From NCBI GenBank assembly GCA_023678885.1, contig CM042996.1:13326602-13390601 (forward strand): a stretch of 64,000 nt of DNA. The letters are read 5' to 3'. Of the stretch, positions 36,804-48,030 are shown in pieces. Below the pieces are notes generated by a model. It did no database searches. It was not told the DNA's origin and saw only the letters and a program-made list of their open reading frames with translations. This DNA comes from Pogostemon cablin (lineage: Eukaryota > Streptophyta > Magnoliopsida > Lamiales > Lamiaceae). The position numbers were made by a program, and so were the translations under genes. Numbering within the stretch: position 1 is the stretch's first letter; the number at the start of each line of letters is the position of its first letter.

Positions 36804-38734
36804 ATGAAGCGCACAAGGCTGAAAAGAGAAGAATTCAAGCGCACCAAACACGATTCTACTTTCTCCCAATGGAAGGTACTCTACAATCTCTCTCGTCTTT
36901 TCAACTTTACAGATTTAGCTCATTTCTGTTTTGCGTTTAAGATACACAATTTTCAGTTTTCGATCTGAGTATATTTATGCTGAATGAATCGATGGACGGA
37001 TGGATAATGTTGCTCTGTTAGTTAACTTCTTAAGCTATGGTGTAATTGATTATTGAGACGAGAAATGAAAATGAAAAAATGCTTTGTATGTGATAGACAA
37101 TGTGAGAAGGAGGTTAGTAAGAGTTTACAATCGATCAATTTCATCTTTGGCAATAGCATGATTTATCTGTATTATGTAAGTAGGTTCTGATTGGAGCGTT
37201 TGATTGGGAAGATTATTCAAGTGGTAAAGAAGGAGCAGAAAAGTATAGGACACAGAACCTCCCAAACTGGACTTGCTGTCCTGGTGTTTACGAGCTTGCC
37301 ATAGCTCCATCACACCCACAATCGGCTAGAAAACTCGACTCGAGCTTTGTTGTTCCTGTTTATCTTGGACAGGCCGACAATCTTAGGACTAGACTACAGC
37401 AGTATGGTCGTGATGGAGCTCATTTGGAGAATGGATGTTGCGGAAAGGGACCTGGATTATTCACGGATACATTTTCTAGAGGTCTGCCAATTCTATACAG
37501 ATGTGCTCCTGTAAGTGCTATTTGATTTTCCATTTCTTGAATGCTTCGTCATTGTAAACTTATTTGAGTTTGAGTGAATGGTGATGTGAATTAAAGCTGA
37601 GTTAGTTTAAAAAACTGAATCACAAGAAAACAAAAATAAGTTTATATCACATAAAAGTTCATGAATTAATTTTTTTTAAGGTTCATTGTATTTCTTGAGT
37701 ATATTTCATGCTTAATAACGCATTGATACTGATTTCTTGTTGAGATTGGTTGAAATTTTCTTAGAAAAGACCATTTGTAATGATCACTCTCTATCCTCTG
37801 CTTTCATAGGATTTCTCTTAAACTTGGTTTAAGGGAATAGTGATCATCCTCAGCTCTTCTTTGTCTTCTTAATCAGTGATTGATTGCCTAGATTTGCAAA
37901 TGACATTTCAAATTATTATGCTACACAGTGCATGTGTTTAATAGCAGTGGAAGTGGAGGCAGTCTGTTGTGTGGATTCCAAAACAATCTATAGAAATCCA
38001 TATTGATTAATGGAGTGGAGTCTACTTTTTTGTGGGGAAGTCTTTCTATAATTCACTCACTTCCTTGATGCAATTTTTGACAGATGAAAAGTAAGAAGGA
38101 TGCAGAGATGATCGAAAGACAGTTGCTTGATGTGTTTGATTACGCATGGAACAAAGGCTGTAATGGCGCACGGCGCTTAGATGATATCTACAAAGTACTT
38201 GACCGCCGAGCTAAAGCATCTCAGTTTTCTCTTGTAATAAAGAAGATTGTCCCTTTCAACCACAGTAAGGTGGGCATTAAAATCACCACTGGGTCCAATT
38301 CCAGCTCAATATACTCCAGAATACTTGGAATTAGGAGGTTGCAGCCAAGACAAGAGCAATATAGCTCTGATGATTACTGTGGTAATGATGTTTGTGGAGT
38401 TTCAATTGGGCTTGGATCCATTTGCACCGCACCACCCGTTGCAGGAAGACGACGATGCGGTATGCACAAAGGACTCAGAGTCAATGGCTGCGTTTCGAAG
38501 TTGAATATAGAGGGAAAGCTACCAACAAATGCAAGCACGGATGCACACTGCAGAGAGTTGGGTCGTCGTGGCGACGACGAAAACTACACTAGGACGTGTG
38601 GATTTATCTTGGACGGCAATGTTCCTTGCCAAAGGAAGCCTCTTGAAGGTAACAAAAGGTGTTTGGAACATAAAGGAAGGAGGATTCGTAAATCCAATCA
38701 AAGCTTGCAAAGGGACGTAGGAAACAAATCTTAA
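36804..38734 (+). CDS. ET: EFFECTOR OF TRANSCRIPTION (ET/HRT-like) protein, GIY-YIG and ET repeats
   Basis: Exons 36804-36875, 37184-37510 and 38084-38734, joined at GT-AG borders in phase 0, encode 349 residues. Residues 1-24 hold the family start region (REEFKRTKHDSTFSQWK). A GIY-YIG module follows, with GVYEL (about 58-62), VYLG (about 83-86) and LRTRLQQYG. Two ET repeats of the form C-X9-C-X9-RC-X2-HK lie at about 237-262 and 305-330. Family knowledge: barley HRT represses gibberellin-responsive promoters, and Arabidopsis ET2 is nuclear with a DNA single-strand cutting domain linked to differentiation. Nuclear DNA binding is therefore likely. All key repeat residues are present and no frame damage is seen downstream of this start. 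The start follows directly after an upstream in-frame stop (see the upstream ORF entry). Confidence 0.93.
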
Positions 38735-38829
38735 GATTCTGCATTTTTCAAACCCTATTATGATAAATAGACATCTTAAATTGTTAAGACTTAAGCGGAA
38801 GTAGAAGCAATCTTATTTAATTATTTTAG
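38735..38829 (+). repeat. ET 3' untranslated segment, duplicated at 44196-44290
   Basis: Just after the ET stop codon, ATTCTGC and the block ATAAATAGACATCTTAAATT through AGAAGCAATCTTATTTAAT recur about 5.46 kb downstream in the same orientation. In this copy it is presumably the ET 3' untranslated region. Confidence 0.8.
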
Positions 38830-38864
38830 GCGGAATAAAAACTCAATTGTTCAATTTTTTTTTT

Positions 38865-39140
38865 CTTATAACTCTTATCATTTGTTCAATGGTATTGTGA
38901 TATTATTCTATATTAAAATAATTATTCTAATAATTATATTATTCTATAGTTATTTATATTATGATATGTTTGTCTGTATATTTACACTTTCTTTCTCTAA
39001 GCCTCCTTATAACTCTTCTCATTTGTTCAATGGTATTGTCATATTATTCTGTATTAAAATAAATATATTAATTAATAATTATATTATTCTATAGTTATTT
39101 ATATTGTGATATGTTTGTCTGTATATTTGAACTAGCACAA
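38865..39140 (+). repeat. Tandem duplication, period 141 bp
   Basis: Two adjacent units share CATTTGTTCAATGGTATTGT and GATATGTTTGTCTGTATATT. They lie downstream of the ET gene and are non-coding. Confidence 0.9.
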
Positions 39141-39282
39141 CTCCCGCATATTACAAGGATTTTAAAGTTATGATTTTAAAAAATATATAAATATACACTC
39201 TATAAATATTTATAAATGTTAAATAATTAATAAAAAATATTCAATATATTATTAAATGAAATTTTAGTTAATTAATACACCT

Positions 39283-39535
39283 AATAATTAATGGAGTAAA
39301 AAGTTTTTTTTTTCACGGAGAATAAGAGATAAAATATTTTAATGTATAGTGAGGTGAGAAAAATATTATTTAATGTAAAGTGGATAGTTGTATTAGTGTT
39401 GTTTGTGGGTCATGCATGAAATAATTAATTATTTTGTGTGGGCCCAAATTGACAAAAAAGAAAATGTAAACCTTAACATAAGACAACCAAAAACGGAAAA
39501 CATAAACCTTAATGTGGGACGAAGGAAGTATATTT
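39283..39535. mobile_element. Stowaway-like MITE, degenerate
   Basis: The left end TAATGGAGTAAAAAG and the right end TGTGGGACGAAGGAAGTATA enclose family-typical interior phrases (TGTATAGTGAGGTGAGAAAA, GGATAGTTGTATTAGTG, CATAAACCTTAATG). The right end is the better preserved CTTCGTCCC-type terminus. Confidence 0.5.
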
Positions 39536-39717
39536 TTTTTCTTCGTTTTTTTTATATTCTTCATATTCTATAAATCCTGTTTTATAACATTTTTTTTATC
39601 TTTATTGATTTTATTTTTATATGATCTTATTCATTAAAAAAAATTATCAATGTTTTGAGTGATAAATTTGGACAATTCATAATTAATTTCAGAATGATTT
39701 TTTTTTAAATTTTATAA

Positions 39718-39900
39718 GGCAAAAGCTCCTGCGCCATCGGGGACACGGAGGGATACTCCGTGTCCCCATGTGAATACAACCATCCCCCTATATTCTATTT
39801 AAACCTATGCATTGCTAGAGTTTAAATTGTAAAGGGACATGAAAATTACAAAGGCGTACGGAATGTGCTCCATGCGCCCGGGTGCACAGGAGGCTCACTC
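39718..39900. mobile_element. 183-bp GC-rich hairpin MITE with 9-bp target duplication
   Basis: The element is bracketed by ATTTTATAA at 39709-39717 and 39901-39909. Its left end (GCTCCTGCGCCATCGGGGAC) and the reverse complement of its right end (GCCTCCTGTGCACCCGGGCG) align over about 40 bp. The left arm also holds a perfect 12-bp stem, GGGGACACGGAG and CTCCGTGTCCCC, with a 5-base loop. A 9-bp duplication suits a Mutator-like origin. The flanks are AT-rich, so the duplication needs confirmation. Confidence 0.6.
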
Positions 39901-39909
39901 ATTTTATAA

Positions 39910-40253
39910 ACTCTATTTTTATTCTTTAATTTATTTTATCTTTTATATTTTTAGTAGATCTTATTTTTATATTCAATCATTTTCCTTTGAGGTATAATTT
40001 TTTTCCCGTTTATCTTATAATTTATGATTTTTCCTTCGTTTTTATTGTTTTCTTTATATTTTATAAAATCTATTTTTATAATTTTTTAAACCTTATTGTT
40101 CTTATTTTTATTTGATCTTAATTGTAACTTCAATCATTAAAAAAAATCGTCAGTTTTTGGAGTGATGAATTTGGATAATCTATAATTAATTTTATAAATT
40201 TTAGATTTGAGATTCAAAACACATGTCAAATATATTTTTTATTTAATCTTTTA
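39910..40253. other. AT-rich intergenic DNA
   Basis: I see nothing beyond low-complexity AT-rich sequence. Confidence 0.6.
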
Positions 40254-40480
40254 AATTAATGTATCAAATTTATTTTCGAAAATTTATATTTTATTTTAAT
40301 TTCTCATTCAATTATATTTTCATTAGAATCGTCTATATAAATATTCTTTTAATTTATTCTTTAGAATTAATGTATGAAATTTATTTTCGAAATTTTGTGA
40401 TTTATTTTAATTTTTCTTTCAATTTTATTTTTATTAGGACCATCTCCATAAATATTATTTTAATATTTATAATTTATTAT
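40254..40480 (+). repeat. Tandem duplication, period 111 bp
   Basis: Two diverged units share AATTAATGTAT, AAATTTATTTTCGAAA, TTTATTTTAATTT and a TATAAATATT-type end. An open frame through both encodes only Phe/Ile/Tyr-rich repeat sequence and is not a gene. Confidence 0.75.
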
Positions 40481-40836
40481 ATTAAATAATATTTTATATT
40501 TTATTTATCCATATATTATTCAATTAAAAATAAAATATAAATGATATATTATATCTTTCTTAAAAAACAGTAATTGAATTTTACAGAGATATTATATTTA
40601 TTTTTTAAAAATAAATAGATATAAATTAAAATTAAATAATTTTAATATAATTAATAATAGAAAGTTAATATATACTCTATTTATCTTAAATACCAAATTA
40701 AATTTAATGTTATAAAAAATAAGCGTATAAACAATGAGATTTAATTGATAAATAAAAAATCACATTATGTTAAAAAAAAGAACATTTTTATATTATACAT
40801 AAATAATTAGTAGTTTTTATAAAATACATAAATTCA

Positions 40837-40938
<102 letters not shown>

Positions 40939-41940
40939 GTTAAAAAAAATTAAATACTCCATAAAAGTATATGATTGTAATATACTTAATTATTTTCGTG
41001 CAACGCACGAATGGGTAATATCTAGTTTAAAATAAAAAGTGAATATGACAATTAAAAAAAAGCCAAATACTAATGTGCACCAATTTTTTTAAGGTGCACC
41101 AAATAATCAAATCCTATTGGCCCATCATATATAAAAAAATTTTGACCCATATTTCATTCTCTTCTCTTTCCTGCTCCTTTCTTCTAAATTTCTTTCTCCC
41201 CTTATTTTCCACTCCTAAAATTTCCCTCTCCCCTAATTTTCCTCTCTCTCTCTCTCTCTTAATTTTTTCTCAAATATTTTTTATATTTTAGGAATTAATA
41301 TAATATATTTATTCATTGATATTAATTGATTTCTAGACTGACGATATTAATGTATATGATTCTATTTATAATTGTATTACTTTTTTTAAAGTAATGTATA
41401 AAACTAAAAATATTAGAAAATAAAAAAATATAATACACTTATTAAGAAAAACTTGTACAGTATTGAATTACAAAATAATACAATATCTCATAATCGCAAA
41501 TTTGAAGCATCCGATGATATAGATCTGAAACATAGTAAACAAATTCATCAGGACTTCTTCAACGTCGAATTTCATAGCAAATGATTACTTATATTTTTAA
41601 TTAATGGAATATATTTTTGCCACTACTATACACATGCAATTATTATATAAATTATTTTTCCTTGTTAATGTGTTCTTTTAATTACTTATAATTTTAATTA
41701 ATGGAATATATTTTTGCCACTACTATACACATGCAATTATTATATAGATTTTTTTCCTTATAATGTATATATTAATAGATAGGATAAAAATCTGTTCTAT
41801 TTATTAACTTAATTTAATTTTTTTTGTTATTTTTTAATTCTTTTATTTTTCATTAAGAAATATTCATTATATATATATATATAATGATAAATCTATATAT
41901 ATATATATATATATAAATTATGATAATTTGTTCCATAAAA
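40939..41940. other. Intergenic DNA with simple repeats
   Basis: AT-rich sequence with a (CT)n tract near 41241-41260 and (AT)n tracts near 41870-41916. A phrase of about 50 bases containing AATGGAATATATTTTTGCCA occurs twice (about 41602 and 41698). No gene is visible. Confidence 0.6.
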
Positions 41941-41959
41941 TAAAATTTTATTTCCTTTA

Positions 41960-42240
41960 ATTCCACTCTCTCAAACTGCCGCCGGTCGCTGGAAACTACC
42001 GCCGCCGCCACTGCCAGAATTCTGCCGCCGCAGGGAATCCGTACCGCCGCGGCCGGTCGCCGAAAAATTTCGTACCGCAGCAGGAGCTCCGCCGGCCGGT
42101 CGTCGAACCGCCGTCGGAGCTTCGCCGGACCACCGCGAACCAACACATTTTTTTTGCTGCACACACTTTTATTACTGCACACACTTTGCTGCACATGAAC
42201 TCTTGTTGCACACAACATTTATGTGCAACACATTTGTAGG
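41960..42240. other. Isolated GC-rich island and short GTGTGCAGC-type repeats
   Basis: About 180 bp of CCGCCG- and CCGGTCG-rich sequence (41975-42145) sits in otherwise very AT-rich DNA. It is followed by five degenerate copies of a TGCTGCACACA/TTGCACACA motif to 42230. Three minus-strand frames run through it, rich in Arg, Gly and Ala as expected from composition. It could be a remnant first exon or transposon leader. I do not recognise it. Confidence 0.4.
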
Positions 42241-43070
42241 GGTAATATTGGAATATCACTATATATTTTTGTAGTTAGTAGTAATATTTTTGTATGTTTG
42301 TATCTCATAGTAATTAAGAGTTTTTTTTGTACCTAGTAGTAATTCTCCCTTTACTTTTTTATTTGTTTAAATATTTTTTTATCATACTTTTCAACGGAAT
42401 TACCAATGTTTTATATCAATCAGTATTAAATAAGCTCATTTTATTACATTTGAATAACTTACCAATTTTTACTGACCAACAATATTGAGGAACTCTAATA
42501 ATTTTTAAATATAATCACACCCAAAAAGAATCTTTTGCAGATTACAAGATTTTTTGGGTTTGAGCATTATTTATTTATTTTTGTGGATTTGAATTTTAAT
42601 ATTAAAATTATTTTAGATTTTTGGTTTTTAACTTTAATGGAGCATTATTTATTTATATTTCTGTTGAGCTTGTCCCAATAAATTGGCCCAAAACAGTAAA
42701 TAAATAGGAGTCCAAACTCCAAAAAGATTTATTTTTTATAATAGCTATGGATTTTAATTATTATTAATAAGCCCATTATGAAAACTCTTGGTTGGATGTG
42801 TACAATATCTCCTTCCCTCATATCACTTACTTTCTACTTAGTTCTCCTCTATGTAGATTGCTCCGTATAATTTAAATTCTTCAAATTTGTAAAAACTGGA
42901 AAATTATCAAATTTGCGAAATTTAAAAAAACACAAAAATCATCTAAACTTTCAATTGATTAATAATTAATGGGAGTTCATTAGTGTTAATTAATGGGAGT
43001 TCATTAGTGTTATCGAATTTTTTTTTATTATTATTATTCTTTGAACTCTGATCACTATCAAAGATAAATT
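42241..43070. other. AT-rich intergenic DNA
   Basis: No gene is visible. A 24-bp phrase containing TAATGGGAGTTCATTAGTGT is duplicated in tandem at about 42966-43013. Confidence 0.6.
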
Positions 43071-43074
43071 AATA

Positions 43075-43262
43075 CTCCCTTCGTCCCTTGTTAAGAGAGT
43101 CTTTTGCTTTTTGGCAAGTGGATTAAGGAGTATTATTATTTAATGTGTAGTGGGTAGTTGTATTAGTGGGAGGGTGAGTCCCATATTTTAATTGTATTAG
43201 TGGGTGTGTGTGAGTCTCATGTGTGTAAAAAAGGAAAGTGAACTTTTTGGATGGACGACCAA
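43075..43262. mobile_element. Stowaway-like MITE
   Basis: The left end CTCCCTTCGTCCCTTGTTAA is close to the CTCCCTCCGTCCC terminus typical of Stowaway elements. The interior follows the family layout (GGCAAGTGGATTAAGGAGTA, GTGGGTAGTTGTATTAGTGG). The right end near TTTTGGATGGACGACC is eroded. Confidence 0.55.
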
Positions 43263-43504
43263 AATAGAAAAAAGTTTATACTACAAACATGGAAAGAAAA
43301 GAAAGAGTTACAACTACCGCTAGACCTCACCTCTGATTTGAAACAAAATGGAACCGCCTCATATTGAGTTTGACTTGATCCTCCTGAGCCACAATATAAC
43401 GATAACGACATCCTAAATGGCTCAGACTACCCAACGAGGATGGGCACCGTACTTGCATATACATGATTAAAAGGGAACTATATGATTTACACCATGAATA
43501 CAAT

Positions 43505-43610
43505 TTAGATAAATATTAGTGCATATTAATATCCATATAAGAATGCAAAAAATATAGATAAATGGTTGTGCAAATTAATATCCATATAAGAATGCAAAAA
43601 ATATATATAA
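43505..43610 (+). repeat. Tandem duplication, period 49 bp
   Basis: Two adjacent copies contain ATTAATATCCATATAAGAAT followed by GCAAAAAATATA. Confidence 0.9.
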
Positions 43611-43706
43611 GCTATAAGAGATCATCGTAACTAAATGAAATGGATAAAAAATAATGACCTTTATAGTAAAAGTAAATAAAAAGTCATGATACAGTGTTGT
43701 GACCTA

Positions 43707-43990
43707 CTTCCTTCATCCCACGTTAATATTGACGTTTGCGTTTTGTATGGAGATTAAGAATATTAATATTTTAATATCGCATAGAGATTGAAATATAATA
43801 TTTTAATGTACAGTGAGGTGAGAGAAATAATATTTAATATAAAGTGGATAGTTGTATAATAAAATATGTGTTTGGTTTGTTTGATAGGTGTGATTTTTTT
43901 TTAAAAAAATAAAGTGTATGAATAAAAGTGATTTTGTTTGACTTTTGCCTTTTTTTTTTTTAGAAAAGTACAGTAAGAATCCAAAATGGA
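43707..43990. mobile_element. Stowaway-like MITE
   Basis: The left end CTTCCTTCATCCCACGTTAA and interior phrases (TTTTAATGTACAGTGAGGTG, AAAGTGGATAGTTGTATAAT) match the other family members here. The right end (CCAAAATGGAAAG) is weak and its exact position is uncertain. Confidence 0.45.
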
Positions 43991-44070
43991 AAGTGTATCA
44001 AGTAAAATAAAAATCTACAATATTTACAATATTGTTAGGTCCCATAAAATTTTTTATTTATCACAATATA

Positions 44071-44208
44071 TTGTGATATTTTTGTCACTTATTTATTTTA
44101 ATTTCATACATTGAATATTATTCTTAAATTCTGCTTTTTTTGTGATATTTTTGTCACTTATTTATTTTAATTTCATACATTGACTATTATTCTTAAATTC
44201 TGCTTTTT
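44071..44208 (+). repeat. Tandem duplication, period about 69 bp
   Basis: Two adjacent units run from TTGTGATATTTTTGTCACTT to TATTATTCTTAAATTCTGC. The second flows into the copy of the ET 3' segment. Confidence 0.9.
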
Positions 44209-44290
44209 TTTAAACCCTATCGTGATGATAAATAGACATCTTAAATTGTAAAGACTTAAGAGGAAGCAGAAGCAATCTTATTTAATACAT
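44196..44290 (+). repeat. Second copy of the ET 3' untranslated segment
   Basis: This matches 38735-38829 from AATTCTGC through AGAAGCAATCTTATTTAAT with a few substitutions and a short insertion. No ET coding sequence precedes it, so it is an orphan 3' end. Confidence 0.8.
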
Positions 44291-44701
44291 GAAATATTTG
44301 CTTCTTCTCAGGTAAAATGCGATGATATATGAGGTGTTATCTACTCTAAAAGAGCTAAATGGATTAGATTGTAGTTCAATTTCTTCTTTTATAGAGGCAT
44401 GTCTACCATGTATGTCTCGAATAAATTTGAGTATATGATTTATTTGTATATTTTCAAGCGAAACAAAGAGAGGACTAGATCCAAGGTTTGAAGATGAGAT
44501 ATTTAGTACATGAACTTATATACGTGAGTGTATATATACACACACATTACACAAGCAGGTAATATTTATTTGGGATTCAATTCTTTGCTCCTGTATCTAA
44601 GTAACCTAATGTTTTAAGAATGGAAATGAATGCCAAATACACATAATCTAGTTTATCTACCCAACAAAGTTTCAGTTTTTGAACATTTTTATATGGTCTG
44701 C

Positions 44702-45240
44702 AGTTGCTAGAAGCTCATGCATGAATTAGATTGCACAAAGATTCAGGTAAACATCTTTTTCTATAAGCTCTCGACTAACTTGCCTATTTTTATTTCTTTT
44801 TTTATTTTTATTGTGGTGTAAGAAAGATACCAAAAGTGCATGATTGAAATCTAACTCGTTTGTCTATTATATATGGATTTCTTGTTGGAATTATATAGTA
44901 CTACTATGCTTGGGTAGTTTATTGCTCTTGTTCCTAGGTGCTTGCAGTTTTCTTGTGCGTACTCTACTATAAGTTGCTAGAAGCTCATGCATGAATCTGA
45001 TTGCACAAAGATTTAGGTAAGCATCTTTTTCTATAAGCTCTCGACTGACTTGCCTATTTTTATCTCTTTTTTTATTTATTTGTGGTATAAGAAAGATACC
45101 AAAAGTGCATGGTTGAAATCTAACTCATTTGTGTATTATTTATGGATTTCTTGTTGGAATGATATAGTTTGTTCTGCTGTGCTTGGGTAGTTTATAGCTC
45201 TTACGCCTAGGTGCTTGCAATTTTCTTGTGCATACTCTAA
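44702..45240 (+). repeat. Tandem duplication, period 270 bp
   Basis: Two adjacent units begin AGTTGCTAGAAGCTCATGCA at 44702 and 44972 and share TATAAGCTCTCGACT, AGAAAGATACCAAAAGTGCA and GCTTGGGTAGTTTAT. They differ at scattered positions. Each contains an AG|GTAA-type donor (TTCAGGTAAAC, TTTAGGTAAGC), but no coding sequence is evident. Confidence 0.9.
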
Positions 45241-45870
45241 ATGAAGTTGTGTAGATTATTGGATATTATGCTGGTTTTGTAAGATTATTCTATTCAACTA
45301 TTGATTTCTTTTTGTGCTTTAGACTTTTGTATTAGGATATTCAATTCTTATGTTGGAATCTTGAAGCTGTGTTTTGCTGGATTTAAAACCTAGATGCTTA
45401 TTAGTGGCCTAGCTGGAAGATTGGATGCATTGCAGCCTATTTCATACTCCTACTTTTACAATGTCCACCACTCCATTATATTTGGTAGGCAAGGGAAGTA
45501 ATGATGCTGGAATTATATACTACAGATAGCTAAATTTTTATATACAGGCTGCTGTTGGTTGATCTATTGTTCGATCTATTACAGTTTGCTAGGTTTTTAT
45601 ACTGCTCATACAATTAATTTTGGCTGCTTGTACCTAGACTAGACATAACCATAGTTCTCAATAAGGGAATCACTTTTGTGATACTTTGTTCTTTTAAAAT
45701 TTGAATGTATTGTATTTTGTACCGTTAAACTTTGAAATATATTTATTATTTTCATAAAGTAGAGAGTAAAAGTAACTAATAATGTCACATATTTATTCGT
45801 TTATTAATTCAATATTGAAAAATAAATTAATTCGTCAATCAATATATTTACTTTATGACAACTCATGCGT
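45241..45870. other. Intergenic DNA
   Basis: I see nothing recognisable apart from AT-rich sequence. It leads into the TGACAAAA-rich terminal region of the CACTA-like element. Confidence 0.55.
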
Positions 45871-46643
45871 TGCTAAAATATTAAAATAATAAGCATAATT
45901 TTTTAATAAAAATATTAATTTATAATGTGATAAAATATTTCGTCATCATAAGGTTAATCAATGATATGACAAATATAATTTGTCAACATATATTATTAAC
46001 AATGACAAAATTTTTCGTTATCATACTTAAAAGTTTTAATGACAATTTTTTATGTTGTCATTAATAATATATATTCATAACTAAAATAAGTTGTCATAAT
46101 TTTCACACATTTTAATGACAATAAATATTTTGTCTTAATATTTTACTCTATAGTGACAAATTTTGTCGTCATTATATTAGACTTTAATTTCGTCATTATT
46201 GTTTAAACTTTTCATGACAAAATATTTCAAAGATGACAAAACAATTGGTTTAAATGTGACAATAAAAGTGTCATAAATAATTGATGAGAGATAATATAAA
46301 GAAAATCGTCATAATAATCTAACTTTTTAGCGACAATAAATATTACTGTCATGTTAAATTCTACTTTTAGTGACGAAATAACACATTTCATGACGAAAAT
46401 GGGATGAAAATTGTGACGACTTAATCGTTACAATAGACTACAACATATGATGACAGAAGTATTTTTGTCATCAAAATATAACATTTGGTGACGAATTCGA
46501 ATATCGTCGAATAATACATAATACGACGCACATACTGTGACGATTTATGTGACACTCAAATTTCATTATTAAATTTTTTATGGCGAAAAATTTAATTTTC
46601 ATGACGAATTTTGTCGTCGCCATTTATCAAATTTCTTGTATTG
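45871..46643. mobile_element. CACTA-type transposon, right terminal region
   Basis: The end TTTCTTGTATTG (46632-46643) is one base from the inverted CACTACAAGAAA terminus of En/Spm elements. The 700 bp to its left are dense in short motifs in both orientations, such as GACAAAAT, TTTTGTCAT, GTGACGA and TCGTCA, as expected for subterminal transposase-binding repeats. No left end or transposase is visible, so only the terminus is supported. Confidence 0.6.
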
Positions 46644-46747
46644 TCAACAGTTACATGGGTACTGTGAAGGTCTCTAATGCTACAGATGACAGATGGAAGA
46701 TGAGACTATTCCAGTTTTCATTGACTGACAAAGCAAGGGAATGGTAT

Positions 46748-46925
46748 GATAATTTGGAAGGAGATAGTGCAGCAGCAACTCTTCATTGATCGTTATATGC
46801 TACCTTCAAAAGTGCTTCGTTTGAAGTAAAGAGATAATTTGGAAGGGAATTGGACTGAATTGCAGCAGTTCTTCATTGATCGTTATGTTCTACCTTCAAA
46901 AGTGCTTCGTTTGAAGTAAAAGATC
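46748..46925 (+). repeat. 90-bp tandem duplication within gag
   Basis: CTTCATTGATCGTTAT followed by CTACCTTCAAAAGTGCTTCG occurs at 46781 and again at 46871, and ATAATTTGGAAGG occurs about 88 bp apart. The second copy restores the normal gag order, so the duplication is a secondary event. Confidence 0.85.
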
Positions 46926-47869
46926 AATCAATATAAGCAGTAGAGAGATGAGCCGTTTGGTGAGGCGTGGGAGAGATTCAGAGACGCTTTGAGAAAATGC
47001 CCACAACATGGTTTTAAGAAGTCTTAGCTCATCAGTGTCTTCTACAATGACCTTGACAATGAGTTAAGGGTGTTATTAGACGCATCTGCTGGAGGAATAA
47101 TTTTTGGCAAGACATCAAGAGTTGTAGAAAAGCTGTTTGATGATATTTCTATGATCTCTAGGGATTGGCCCTTAGAAAGAGTTCATGGAAGCTATATACT
47201 TGGAAGAGTTGTACAGGTGGAGGAAAAAATTGCTGAAGCTGATAAGATTGATAGGGTCACCACTCAGTTGGAAAAGATGAACAAGCACTTGAGTAATCTG
47301 TTCTCGAGGAACAATTGAAGGGGTAGCCAATTTAGGGAACATCAATAATGATGTGGTCATGAACCTTCAAGAGGTGTAGGATGCAAACTGGGTCATGGGT
47401 CGAAGCTCTCAAGGGAATTCTAACTCTATGAACTACCAAGGGGGGAATTGGCAAGACCAGTGGAGACATGAGAACTTCTCTTATTCTAATCTGAATAATT
47501 CTGTTCCATACCCTTCCAACTTTGATCATGGAGCCAAAACTGAAGAAGAGAGAGCTAGTATTGATGATGTGTTGACTAATTACATGAAAAAGACTTATGG
47601 TGATATTAGCAAGATAAATAATTGTATTGTACTCGTGGATTCAAATATATCAAAACATAATGAGGAAGTAAATACACAACTGCAGAATCTTATGCTTATT
47701 GTGGGCCAACTTGCAACCACAGTCAATCAGCAGCAGCAACAAATTCAGAAGGGTAAATTTTCATCACAAATGGAAATTAACCCAAAACAATAGTGCAATT
47801 TTGTTACTTTAAAGTCTGAAAAACTGTATGAAGGTCTAGAACTGACGCAAAATGAAATAGAAATAGAAC

Positions 47870-48030
47870 AACACTGCTCAGCACCAGCTCGAGCCGAGCT
47901 GGACCTGAGAGGTGCCCAGATCGAGCCGAGCAGCAGTCAGGAAGGTCAGGACGTGGCTTGGGAGGCTGCTGGTACCTAACTCAAGCCGAGTTTCACTCTG
48001 CTCGGTACTTCACTCGAGCTGAACTGCCCT
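47870..48030 (+). repeat. CTCGAGCCGAG-rich spacer in the gypsy element
   Basis: Several degenerate copies of GCTCGAGCCGAGC-like sequence lie between the gag end and the protease region. They resemble, in style only, the GGTCGAAC-rich segments at 59.4 and 63.4 kb. Confidence 0.45.

Noticed and set aside
40259..40489. 76-codon Phe/Ile/Tyr-rich frame suggesting a membrane protein
   Set aside because: The frame runs through a 111-bp tandem duplication of AT-rich DNA. Its hydrophobicity follows from base composition.
41853..42259. Overlapping minus-strand reading frames rich in Arg, Gly and Ala
   Set aside because: They are open only because the island is GC-rich, they overlap in different frames, and none has a family motif.
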